The notes under the pieces were generated by a model. The model ran no database searches. It was not told where the DNA came from and worked only from the letters and a program-made list of their open reading frames with translations. A DNA stretch of 7,743 nt, taken from NCBI GenBank assembly GCA_017408185.1, contig JAFQVE010000552.1:1-7743 (forward strand), in the 5' to 3' direction. The DNA comes from Oscillospiraceae bacterium. Lineage in GTDB: Bacteria > Bacillota_A > Clostridia > Oscillospirales > JAAYXM01. Each line of letters opens with the position of its first letter. Within the stretch, counting starts at the first letter, position 1. Both the position numbers and the translations under genes were made by a program. This document shows, piece by piece, positions 1 through 6,105 of the stretch.

Positions 1-452
1 AGCAGGAGATATGCAATGCTTCCTCCGATAAGCGTTCCGCAGATAAAGGACGGAACATAGAAAAGCCAGCTGAGCCCTTCTTTTCCCCAGAAAAAAGTCA
101 TTACGGGATAGGATAAAATTGCGCCGATAATTCCCGTGCCTATTATTTCACCGAGCACGGCAAAGATTATTTTTCCTTTTGAAGCTTTGTAGAAAACACC
201 GGACAGAAATGCGCCGAAAATTGCACCGGTAAGTGCAATCGGGGGGATCGCCATAGTTGCCATACGTATTATTCCGATGACAAACGCGCAAAGAAGTGCA
301 TACCACGGTCCGAGCAGGCACGCGCAGACGATGTTTATAAGGTGCGCCATGGGGCACATTCCCTCAAAGCGCAGGATGGGGGAGATAACAACGCCGAGTG
401 CCACAAGAACAGAGAGCACAATCATTTTTAAAAGAGCCTTAGAGTTATTCAT
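1..452 (-). CDS. thiW: ThiW, ECF transporter S component for a thiamin precursor (partial, 3' end cut by window edge)
   Basis: The minus-strand frame stays open from an ATG at 452-450 to the window edge, giving about 150 residues. It begins MNNSKALLKMIVLSVLVALG and contains the ThiW-like stretches CPMAHLINIVCACLLGPWYA and IPPIALTGAIFGAFLSG. Several hydrophobic membrane segments alternate with short loops, as expected for a small S component. Known ThiW proteins are about 160-170 residues, so only a short C-terminus is missing. In the family, ThiW is thought to bind a thiazole-type thiamin precursor in the membrane and to work with the shared EcfA/EcfA'/EcfT energising module, none of which is seen here. 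The start is supported by GAGG eight bases upstream (minus strand, 464-461). A TPP riboswitch in the leader independently supports a thiamin role. Family assignment is confident from conserved motifs; the exact substrate is inferred from the family. Confidence 0.87.
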   Translation of the reverse strand, partial: MNNSKALLKMIVLSVLVALGVVISPILRFEGMCPMAHLINIVCACLLGPWYALLCAFVIGIIRMATMAIPPIALTGAIFGAFLSGVFYKASKGKIIFAVLGEIIGTGIIGAILSYPVMTFFWGKEGLSWLFYVPSFICGTLIGGSIAYLL

Positions 453-460
453 TTTATTTT

Positions 461-549
461 CCTCGTTTCGTAATTAAATACGAGGCGGTATACCTCGCTC
501 GGTCGAAGCTTAATTGCTTCCTCTCACCCCGAAACACGGGTTCCCTCGC
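461..549 (-). promoter_or_regulatory. Second, half-TPP-aptamer-like leader element with RBS-competing hairpins
   Basis: Reading the minus strand, GGGAACCCG...CGGGGUGAGAGG followed by the GAAGC/GCUUC hairpin matches the P2-P3-J3/2-P3a part of the real TPP aptamer at 662-745. Positions 501-526 and 699-724 agree in 24 of 26 bases. The second half of a TPP aptamer (CCUGAU...GGAUAAUGCC) is absent. In its place are a CGAGG (497-493) and a CCUCG (485-481), which can form a hairpin with a 7-nt loop. The same CCUCG can instead pair with CGAGG at 465-461, which contains the thiW Shine-Dalgarno GAGG, or with GCGAGG at 549-544 in a P1-like closing helix. The repeat and the complementary blocks are seen directly. 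A translational switch is inference, and the ligand, if any, is unknown. It could also be a decayed duplicate aptamer. Confidence 0.55.
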
Positions 550-556
550 AACTTGT

Positions 557-583
557 AAAAAACGTCAAGAGCTCCCTTGCCGT
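557..583 (-). terminator. Second terminator-like hairpin in the thiW leader
   Basis: On the minus strand, ACG-g-CAAGG / GAGC loop / TCTTG-a-CGT forms a stem of about eight pairs with one internal G/A mismatch, followed directly by six T (plus-strand A run 557-562). It lies downstream of the TPP riboswitch terminator and upstream of the half-aptamer element, so a transcript that escapes the first terminator meets this one next. The stem is moderate, so termination strength is uncertain. What would control it is not visible. Confidence 0.5.
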
Positions 584-604
584 CCTGTTTTCTGCCCTCC
601 TTTG

Positions 605-641
605 AAAAATAATAAAAGGACAATCCCGATAAGGACTGTCC
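605..641 (-). terminator. Intrinsic terminator of the TPP riboswitch (expression platform)
   Basis: On the minus strand, GGACAGTCC pairs with GGGATTGTCC around a short TTAT-type loop (stem 641-618), followed by a T-rich tract with one TTTT run and one TTTTT run (617-605). It sits about 20 nt after the aptamer's 3' end and well before thiW. This is the usual arrangement for a TPP riboswitch that stops transcription when TPP is bound. Confidence 0.85.
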
Positions 642-661
642 TAAAAATCAGAGCTTTATAT

Positions 662-745
662 AACTTCCTCCGTTGGCATTATCCAAATCAGGTATAAGGG
701 TCGAAGCTCAATTACTTCCTCTCAGCCTGAAAACAAGCTCCCCTG
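662..745 (-). promoter_or_regulatory. TPP (thiamin pyrophosphate) riboswitch aptamer
   Basis: The minus strand shows the two diagnostic TPP blocks in order. GGGGAGC leads into a short P3 hairpin and then GGCTGAGAGG, which is the J3/2 that stacks on the pyrimidine ring. A GAAG/CTTC P3a insertion follows, then GACCC closing P2. After these come ACCTGAT, GGATAATGCC, and AACGGAGG, which form P4/P5 and bind the pyrophosphate with Mg2+. The P1 pairing is weak by eye, so the outer ends are approximate. In this class TPP binding normally lowers expression, here by favouring the terminator at 605-641. The downstream gene is thiW, a transporter gene often under TPP control. Confidence 0.95.
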
Positions 746-763
746 TATTTAATTGTCGAGAAC

Positions 764-792
764 ATTATAATACTATTTCTTGAAAATTGCAA
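764..792 (-). promoter_or_regulatory. Sigma-A promoter for the TPP riboswitch-thiW transcript
   Basis: The minus strand has TTGCAA (792-787), a 17-bp spacer and a perfect TATAAT (769-764). Transcription would start near 757, just ahead of the TPP aptamer, leaving a leader of about 300 nt before thiW. Confidence 0.8.
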
Positions 793-826
793 GAGGAAAT
801 TTGAATATTTATATTTTTCTTGCAAT
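786..826. repeat. 9-bp inverted repeat across the thiW-sipL divergent promoters
   Basis: ATTGCAAGA at 786-794 is a perfect inverted copy of TCTTGCAAT at 818-826, with arm centres 32 bp apart (about three helical turns). The left arm covers the -35 of the thiW promoter and the right arm enters the -10 of the sipL promoter. It could be an operator for a dimeric regulator or simply AT-rich coincidence. No regulator is identified. Confidence 0.45.
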
Positions 827-831
827 ATACT
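803..831 (+). promoter_or_regulatory. Candidate sigma-E (mother-cell) promoter for sipL
   Basis: GAATATT (803-809), a 14-bp spacer and AATATACT (824-831) match the Bacillus/Clostridium sigma-E pattern (KMATATW-type -35, CATAYAHT-type -10) at all seven -35 positions and seven of eight -10 positions. C. difficile sipL is known to be expressed in the mother cell under sigma-E, which fits. A sigma-A reading (TTGAAT at 801, TATACT at 826) needs a 19-bp spacer and is less good. Confidence 0.6.
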
Positions 832-865
832 TTACTGAAAATGAAATAAAAAGGAGAGATATAAA

Positions 866-2404
866 TTGGAGCTTAGTCTTGAAAAGAAGGCAACAAAGCG
901 CCTTGAGTGCGTTTTTTGCGGAAGCAGTCTGCACGAAGAAAATACAGAGATGATTGTACCCGACCACAGCCCCGATATTATGCGGATAGTAAGAGGGAGT
1001 GCGGACGCATTTTTAAGGGACAAGAGTGCGCGTGACGGAAAAATTGACGTTGGCGGAAACATAAAGGGAACCGTGCTTTACATAGCCGAAGGGGAGAAAA
1101 AAGTGAGAAAGCTTGATGTTCTGATGCCCTTTGCGTATGTTATCGATGCACCGGGCGTGAGTGACTCATCAAGGATAAGCGCGAATGTTTTCCTGCGCTC
1201 GTTTGATGTGCGCGAAATAAATCCGCGGAAAATTTCTGTCCGTGCAAATGCAGAGCTTTCCGTTTGTGCTTACGGCGAGCGGGAAATTTCATTCTGCCAT
1301 GATATTACGGAGGGCGAGGAGCTTGGGGTCTGCACGAAAAAAAGCACGGTTTCGATGTATCATCCGCAGAATTTCCGTGAAAAGGGATTTACTGTAAGTG
1401 ATGATATAGAGCTTTCTTCCGCAGAAAGCGGGATGAGCGGACTTCTCACATCTTCTGCAGCTCTGAAGGTTACAGATACAAAGATTATCGGAAACAAGAC
1501 CATTTTAAAGGGAAATGCATATATAAGCTATGTGTACGAAAACGAGGACGGATCAATCGGCTGCGGAGAATATGAGCTTCCGTTTTCTCAGATAATCGAT
1601 GTTGAAGGGATGAATGAGGAAAATGACCTTAAAACAGCTCTTTCCGTCACAGGATTTGAGCTTGAACCGCAGTATGACGCAGCAGGAAAGGCGCATTATA
1701 TGACGGTGAGCATTGCAGCAGATGCAACAGTTCTTGTGCTGTCGCGTGAAACCGTTGCGATTGTGGATGATGTTTACAGCACAAAGCTTCCTCTTGATGT
1801 TCGCCGCTGCGCAGAAAAGTGCTCGTCCCTGTGCGCAAAGCCGGAAAAGCGCGTGGCGGCAACCGAAAGCATTGAGGCGGGAACCGGCGTAAAGAGTGTT
1901 ATTGACGTAAACGTGAGCATTATGCCGCCGTCACGCCGCAGGGATGAAGGCGGCGAGGTGCTTTGCAGTGATGCTTCAATAACCGTTATGTATATTGGAG
2001 AGGATGACGGTATATACAATGCATCGCGCAGGAGCATCGTTGTATGCCCGATGCCTCTGGATAATGCGCATAAATACGATGCAAGAGTGTCCGTTTCATC
2101 CAAAAGCGCATCCGTAGGTGCATCCGGTGAGATAAATGTCCGCTTTTTTACGGACTTTGAGATAACAGAAACAGAAGAAATTGCCGTTCCGGTAATTTCG
2201 GAGATATTCGCTGATGCGGAAACGGTGCGAGATACCGACAGTACCCCAAGCGTTATAGTGAAGCGACTTGCGCGGGAGTGCGACATCTGGTCGCTTGCAA
2301 AGGAATACAGAACAACCGTCGGAGAAATAAAGCTTGCCAACGATATTACGGATGACGTAACTTTATCGAGAGGAAGAATGGTTATTATCCCGAAAAAAAG
2401 ATAA
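866..2404 (+). CDS. sipL: SipL-like spore morphogenesis protein, SPOCS (DUF3794) repeats plus C-terminal LysM
   Basis: This 512-residue soluble protein has no signal peptide or membrane segment. Residues ~20-440 are beta-rich and carry SPOCS/DUF3794-type repeats, with the characteristic VPDHSPDIMRIV near residue 31. Residues ~461-512 form a LysM domain (...CDIWSLAKEYRTTVGEIK...GRMVIIPKKR). This order and length match C. difficile SipL (about 520 residues), a mother-cell protein that binds SpoIVA through its LysM domain and is needed to assemble the spore coat around the forespore. Bacillus SpoVID is the functional counterpart. The start is TTG at 866, supported by AAGGAG seven bases upstream; no ATG lies between. 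The gene is monocistronic, with its own promoter and a strong terminator 13 bases after its TAA. Family assignment is firm; the SpoIVA-binding role is transferred from the homologue. Confidence 0.9.
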   Translation: MELSLEKKATKRLECVFCGSSLHEENTEMIVPDHSPDIMRIVRGSADAFLRDKSARDGKIDVGGNIKGTVLYIAEGEKKVRKLDVLMPFAYVIDAPGVSDSSRISANVFLRSFDVREINPRKISVRANAELSVCAYGEREISFCHDITEGEELGVCTKKSTVSMYHPQNFREKGFTVSDDIELSSAESGMSGLLTSSAALKVTDTKIIGNKTILKGNAYISYVYENEDGSIGCGEYELPFSQIIDVEGMNEENDLKTALSVTGFELEPQYDAAGKAHYMTVSIAADATVLVLSRETVAIVDDVYSTKLPLDVRRCAEKCSSLCAKPEKRVAATESIEAGTGVKSVIDVNVSIMPPSRRRDEGGEVLCSDASITVMYIGEDDGIYNASRRSIVVCPMPLDNAHKYDARVSVSSKSASVGASGEINVRFFTDFEITETEEIAVPVISEIFADAETVRDTDSTPSVIVKRLARECDIWSLAKEYRTTVGEIKLANDITDDVTLSRGRMVIIPKKR

Positions 2405-2416
2405 AGCGGATAAGTG

Positions 2417-2453
2417 AAAAAACAGATGGAGCATTTTGCTTCATCTGTTTTTT
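2417..2453 (+). terminator. Terminator after sipL
   Basis: AAAAAACAGATG pairs perfectly with CATCTGTTTTTT, with inner AGC/GCT pairs and a 5-nt loop, giving a stem of about 16 bp with a U tract in the 3' arm. It is symmetrical enough to work in both directions. Its core (GATGGAGCATTTTGCTTCATC, one base longer than the related minus-strand core) recurs in the hairpin at 7429-7458. Confidence 0.9.
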
Positions 2454-2454
2454 C

Positions 2455-2483
2455 TTGAACAGAAAAAGCGTTTGTGGTACAAT
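2455..2483 (+). promoter_or_regulatory. Sigma-A promoter of the two-component operon
   Basis: TTGAAC (2455-2460), a 17-bp spacer and TACAAT (2478-2483) form a good vegetative promoter placed right after the sipL terminator. The roughly 40-nt leader contains a small inverted repeat, AGTAT-AACCG-ATACT (2498-2512), just before the GGAGG ribosome binding site at 2519-2523. I see no copy of the 4326-4343 direct repeat here, so autoregulation is not evident. Confidence 0.8.
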
Positions 2484-2528
2484 AAATATAAAAAGTAAGT
2501 ATAACCGATACTATTTGCGGAGGTCCGT

Positions 2529-3596
2529 ATGAAAAAAAGCTCCCGATATATAAAAGACGTATTAATAATGTCAATTTTGCTTGGTATAGCGTTTGGGATA
2601 AGCCTATTGTTCCAATATGTGTTTGAGGTTCATGAGCATGTTACCACAATATTTGTTTTTGCCGTTTTTCTTATATCTTTATTTACCAACGGTTATGTGT
2701 ATGGTATTTTATCTGCATTTGCGGGAACTATTGCCGTTAATTATGCTTTTACGTTTCCGTATTTTGCGCTCAATTTTACAATACCGGTAAATCTCATTTC
2801 CGGTATGATTATGATTGCCGTTGCTGTTCTTACAAGTGCGCTGACAACAAAATTAAAGCGTCATGAAGCAATGAAAGCGGAAAGCGAAAAAGAACGAATG
2901 CGCGCAAATCTCCTGCGAGCAGTTTCTCACGATCTGAGAACACCGCTCACAACTATTTACGGATCAAGCACAACGCTTCTTGAAAACAACGAAGTTATGA
3001 CGGCGGAGCAAAAAGAAAAGATTATAACGGGCATAAAAGAGGATTCTGAGTGGCTTGTCCGTATGGTTGAAAATTTGCTTTCAATTACCGGGATTGACAG
3101 CGGACAGATAAAAATAATAAAAACATCTACTGTTCTTGATGAGCTTATTGACTCGGTAGTGCTGAAATTCAAAAAACGTTATCCGGCGCAAAAGGTTGAA
3201 ATAAAGCTTCCCGAAGATGTGACAATTATTCCGATGGATGCAATTCTGATTGAACAGGTAATTATTAATATTCTTGAAAATGCGGTACAGCACGCAGAGG
3301 GAATGACCGGGCTTTTTCTTCGGGTGTCTGTTGTCGGGAACAGTGCCGTTTTCGAGATTGAGGATAACGGGTGCGGTATAAATCCGAAACGCCTTGAAAC
3401 GTTATTTACCGGATATTACACCTCGGAGAATGATGTTGCAGACGGCAAGAAGAGAAATGCAGGGATAGGTCTGTCTTTGTGTGCGACAATCATTAAGGCG
3501 CATGGCGGTGACATAAAAGCTGAAAACAAAAAAACAGGAGGTGCGGTGTTCCGTTTTTGCCTAGATACGGAGAGAATAAACTATGATACAGAATAA
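2529..3596 (+). CDS. Sensor histidine kinase, KdpD-like membrane and kinase core without the cytoplasmic N-terminal sensor
   Basis: This 355-residue protein has four close-packed membrane helices at about residues 10-30, 38-55, 57-78 and 86-107, resembling the DUF4118 membrane domain of KdpD. A basic linker is followed by a HisKA dimerisation domain (VSHDLRTPLTTIYGSS; predicted phospho-acceptor His134) and an HATPase_c domain (N box with Asn251, G1 DNGCGI at 279-284, G2 GIGLSL at 312-317). Full KdpD has about 900 residues, with N-terminal KdpD and universal-stress domains plus a GAF domain, all absent here. There is almost no extracytoplasmic loop, so sensing is probably intramembrane or through a partner. 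The start is ATG after GGAGG at a 5-base spacing. The gene overlaps the regulator gene by 14 bases, so the two are translationally coupled. No kdpFABC genes are in view, so a potassium role should not be assumed. Confidence 0.88.
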   Translation: MKKSSRYIKDVLIMSILLGIAFGISLLFQYVFEVHEHVTTIFVFAVFLISLFTNGYVYGILSAFAGTIAVNYAFTFPYFALNFTIPVNLISGMIMIAVAVLTSALTTKLKRHEAMKAESEKERMRANLLRAVSHDLRTPLTTIYGSSTTLLENNEVMTAEQKEKIITGIKEDSEWLVRMVENLLSITGIDSGQIKIIKTSTVLDELIDSVVLKFKKRYPAQKVEIKLPEDVTIIPMDAILIEQVIINILENAVQHAEGMTGLFLRVSVVGNSAVFEIEDNGCGINPKRLETLFTGYYTSENDVADGKKRNAGIGLSLCATIIKAHGGDIKAENKKTGGAVFRFCLDTERINYDTE

Positions 3597-4287
3597 GTAT
3601 AAGATTCTTCTCGTTGAGGATGAGGATAACATCCGAAACCTCGTTGCAACAATGCTTGACACGGCGGGATATCAGACAATTCTCGCAAGCTCCTGTTCCG
3701 CTGCAAAAACGCTGTTCGCCTCTCACATACCGGACCTTATCATTTTGGATCTCGGGCTTCCGGATATGGACGGAGTAAATTTGCTTGATTATGTACGCAA
3801 GGATTCTTTAACCCCTGTTATTGTATTATCGGCACGGACGAATGAAACTGACAAAATCACTGCACTGGACAGGGGAGCAAACGACTATGTCACTAAGCCT
3901 TTTGGCTCCGGAGAGCTTCTTGCGAGGGTGAGAGCCGCTCTTCGCAACCATCGCTTCAGTGCTGATGAGGGGCGGCTGCCCGGCGGAAGATTTATCCTTA
4001 AAGATTTGGAAATAGACTATGATGCCCGACGGATATTTTTGAGAGGCGAGGAGATCCGTCTTACACAAACGGAATACAACATTGTGGCGCTTCTTTCTGA
4101 AAACTGCGGTAAAATGATGACCTATTCCGCTATCATAAAAGCTATTTGGGGCGGATCTGCTCAGGAAGGAAGCATCAAGAAATTACAGGTGAATATGGCG
4201 AATATCCGAAAAAAGATTGGCGACAAACCGGGAGAGCAGAACTATATAGCAAACGAACTCGGAGTTGGGTATCGTTTAAATTCATAA
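3583..4287 (+). CDS. OmpR/PhoB-family response regulator (KdpE-like)
   Basis: This 234-residue regulator has an N-terminal receiver domain with acidic pocket Glu12/Asp13, phospho-acceptor Asp56 (LIILDLGLPDMDG), Ser83 and Lys105 (TKPF), so all key residues are present. A C-terminal winged-helix DNA-binding domain occupies about residues 130-232 (RLTQTEYNIVALL; VNMANIRKKIGDKP; GVGYRL). It starts inside the kinase gene, with GGAGAG eight bases upstream of its ATG. It is the expected partner of the kinase. OmpR-family regulators bind tandem direct repeats with an 11-bp period, and exactly such a site lies 39 bp after its stop codon in front of the phosphate transporter gene, which makes that operon the likely target. 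The receiver and wing resemble KdpE, but the target evidence points to phosphate or anion transport. The target is inference. Confidence 0.9.
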   Translation: MIQNKYKILLVEDEDNIRNLVATMLDTAGYQTILASSCSAAKTLFASHIPDLIILDLGLPDMDGVNLLDYVRKDSLTPVIVLSARTNETDKITALDRGANDYVTKPFGSGELLARVRAALRNHRFSADEGRLPGGRFILKDLEIDYDARRIFLRGEEIRLTQTEYNIVALLSENCGKMMTYSAIIKAIWGGSAQEGSIKKLQVNMANIRKKIGDKPGEQNYIANELGVGYRLNS

Positions 4288-4325
4288 AAAGGTATTAGAG
4301 CAGTAATTTGCTCTGATGCCTTTTT
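4286..4325 (+). terminator. Terminator after the response regulator gene
   Basis: AAAAAGG-TAT-t-AGAGCA, a 6-nt loop (GTAATT), then TGCTCT-g-ATG-CC-TTTTT form a stem of about 11 pairs ending in five T, starting inside the TAA stop codon. The T tract runs directly into the first half of the downstream tandem repeat, so termination and the transporter promoter are tightly packed. Confidence 0.85.
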
Positions 4326-4359
4326 CTTTACCGTATCTTTACCGTAAAAATGTTATAAT
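4326..4359 (+). promoter_or_regulatory. Activator-dependent promoter with PhoB-box-like direct repeat
   Basis: CTTTACC (4326-4332), a 4-bp gap and CTTTACC (4337-4343) are followed after exactly 10 bp by TATAAT (4354-4359). The identity extends to CTTTACCGTA twice, at an 11-bp period. No -35 hexamer is present at the 17-bp position (CCGTAT). The E. coli Pho box has the same geometry: two 7-bp repeats, a 4-bp AT-rich gap, then 10 bp to the -10. B. subtilis PhoP sites (TTAACA-like, 11-bp period) are also similar. Transcription would start near 4366. The geometry is seen directly; the bound regulator is inferred to be the adjacent OmpR/PhoB-family protein. Confidence 0.75.
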
Positions 4360-4407
4360 AAACAGAATATTGTGATTAGTTGTAGCATTATGGAAAGGAG
4401 AATGGAT

Positions 4408-6090
4408 ATGCTGTCAACAGAAGAAATAATGCAGCTTATAGGCAGCCTTATATGGTTGCTTGCGGGTGTCGGCGTGTTTATTGTCGGTATGAATTTCATG
4501 AGCGAGGCTCTTGAAAAAAGCGCCGGCGAAGGAATGAAGAAGATGCTCGGCAGAATCAGTAATAACCGTTTCTCGGGCGTTGGTATCGGGGCAGGAGTTA
4601 CTGCCATCATCCAAAGCTCGTCGGCAACCTCGGTTATGGTTATCGGCTTGGTTAATGCGGGAGTTATGACCCTTATGCAGGCGACTCCTATCATTATGGG
4701 TGCGAATATCGGCACAACGATAACCGGCGTTTTAGTGGCGCTTAAAAATGATTACTTCAATATGCTGATGTACCTGTCTGCCTTTGCCGGTGTTATGATG
4801 GGGTTTTTCAAAAAAGAAAAGATAAAAATTGCAGGGCTTTTATGCAGCGGTCTTGGATTAATATTTGTAGGCTTGAATGTAATGAGCAGTGAGCAGGCGT
4901 TTGGAAATCCGCTGGTCGAGGCTATGTTTCAGGGGATTTTTGCGGTTATAGATTTCCCGCTGCTGCTTATTTTGGTCGGTGTGATTTTTACCGCACTTAT
5001 CCAGAGCTCATCGGCGGCAACCGGCGTGGTCATCACAATGGTCGGAACCGGTGTGCTCCCGCTCGATTTTGCTTTGTTTATCGTGCTTGGTGCAAATATC
5101 GGAACCTGCGTCACGGCGCTTCTTGCATCTGTCGGCGCAAATGCAAACTCAAAGCGTGTTGCGCTCATTCATTTTACTTTTAACGTTATAGGCACTGTCA
5201 TATTTACCGCTATTGTATGGATATTCAGAGAACCGGTGGTAAATCTGCTCGTTTCAATGTTCCCGGGCAGCGATTCTATGTCACTGCAGATGCGCGTATC
5301 TGTATTCCACGTTATTTTCAACGTTACAACAACGTGTGTTCTCTTGCCGTTCGTTTCTCAGCTTGTCAGCTATTCCTGCAAGGTTATAAAGGATAAAAAA
5401 GCTGATGAAAACGCTCTTGTGCTCAGATATGTTGATGACAGACTTCTCACAATGCCTACGGTCGCACTTATGCAGGTGAAAAAGGAAATGGATTATATGT
5501 TTGCACTGGTTGAAGAAAACATTTCCCTCTCCTTTGCCGCAATGAAAACGGAGGATATAGGAAATGGCGATAAAATTATTGCCAACGAAGCTGTTATAGA
5601 TTTTACAAACAGCACATTGACGCGTTTCCTTATAAAGCTTTCTTCTGTGGTTGAGCAAAGTGATGAGCTTGTTATCGGATCGTATTTTCACGTACTGAAT
5701 GACCTTGAGCGTATTGGTGACCACGCCGAGAATTTCTATGAAATTGCAGCGGCAATGTCTGCGAAAAAAATAGAGTTCTCTGCAAATGCATTGGAGGACA
5801 TTAAGAAAATGTGCGGTAAGGTTATACGAATGCTTGATATTTCAAAGGATGCTTTTGACAATTTGAACAAAACAGAATTGCCGGAGCTGGAAGTACTCGA
5901 GGATGAAATAGACGGAATGAAAAAAAGGCTTACGGCAAGCCACTTTGCCCGCCTTGCCGACGGTGACTGCAGTATGGACGTCAGCCCGTATTATTCTTCT
6001 GCCATCGCAGGGCTTGAGCGCGTGGCAGACCATCTTGTCAATATAGGATTCAGTATTGTAAATCCTGTTGGTTCTCAAAAAGAAAATTAA
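4408..6090 (+). CDS. Na+/phosphate symporter of the NptA family with C-terminal PhoU-like domain
   Basis: This 560-residue protein has an N-terminal membrane half (about residues 10-325) made of two inverted Na/Pi-cotransporter repeats, each with a QSSSA signature (residues 69-73 and 199-203) and a GANIGT motif (98-103 and 228-233). These motifs are characteristic of SLC34/NptA transporters that import phosphate with sodium. The cytoplasmic half (about 340-550) is helical and PhoU-like, with NDLERIGDHAEN (431-442) and AGLERVADHLVNI (534-546). This is the usual architecture of bacterial NptA/YjbB-like proteins. I chose ATG 4408 because AAGGAG lies seven bases upstream. An upstream in-frame GTG at 4372 would add 12 residues but lacks a ribosome site and sits only about 6 bases after the expected transcription start. 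The PhoB-box-like promoter fits a phosphate role. Export rather than import has been reported for some relatives, so direction is uncertain. Confidence 0.9.
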   Translation: MLSTEEIMQLIGSLIWLLAGVGVFIVGMNFMSEALEKSAGEGMKKMLGRISNNRFSGVGIGAGVTAIIQSSSATSVMVIGLVNAGVMTLMQATPIIMGANIGTTITGVLVALKNDYFNMLMYLSAFAGVMMGFFKKEKIKIAGLLCSGLGLIFVGLNVMSSEQAFGNPLVEAMFQGIFAVIDFPLLLILVGVIFTALIQSSSAATGVVITMVGTGVLPLDFALFIVLGANIGTCVTALLASVGANANSKRVALIHFTFNVIGTVIFTAIVWIFREPVVNLLVSMFPGSDSMSLQMRVSVFHVIFNVTTTCVLLPFVSQLVSYSCKVIKDKKADENALVLRYVDDRLLTMPTVALMQVKKEMDYMFALVEENISLSFAAMKTEDIGNGDKIIANEAVIDFTNSTLTRFLIKLSSVVEQSDELVIGSYFHVLNDLERIGDHAENFYEIAAAMSAKKIEFSANALEDIKKMCGKVIRMLDISKDAFDNLNKTELPELEVLEDEIDGMKKRLTASHFARLADGDCSMDVSPYYSSAIAGLERVADHLVNIGFSIVNPVGSQKEN

Positions 6091-6105
6091 AAGGAGAGTT
6101 AGTAT

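Noticed and set aside
2498..2512. AGTAT-AACCG-ATACT in the kinase leader as an operator
   Set aside because: Five-base arms are too short to separate from chance, and the sequence does not resemble the tandem repeat before the transporter operon.
1774..2574. 266-codon open frame on the minus strand opposite sipL
   Set aside because: It is antisense to a well-supported SPOCS/LysM gene, crosses the sipL terminator, has no ribosome site or recognisable motif, and has a composition expected of a shadow frame.
4372..4407. GTG at 4372 as an upstream start of the phosphate symporter
   Set aside because: No Shine-Dalgarno precedes it, it lies almost at the predicted transcription start, and ATG 4408 has AAGGAG at the ideal distance.
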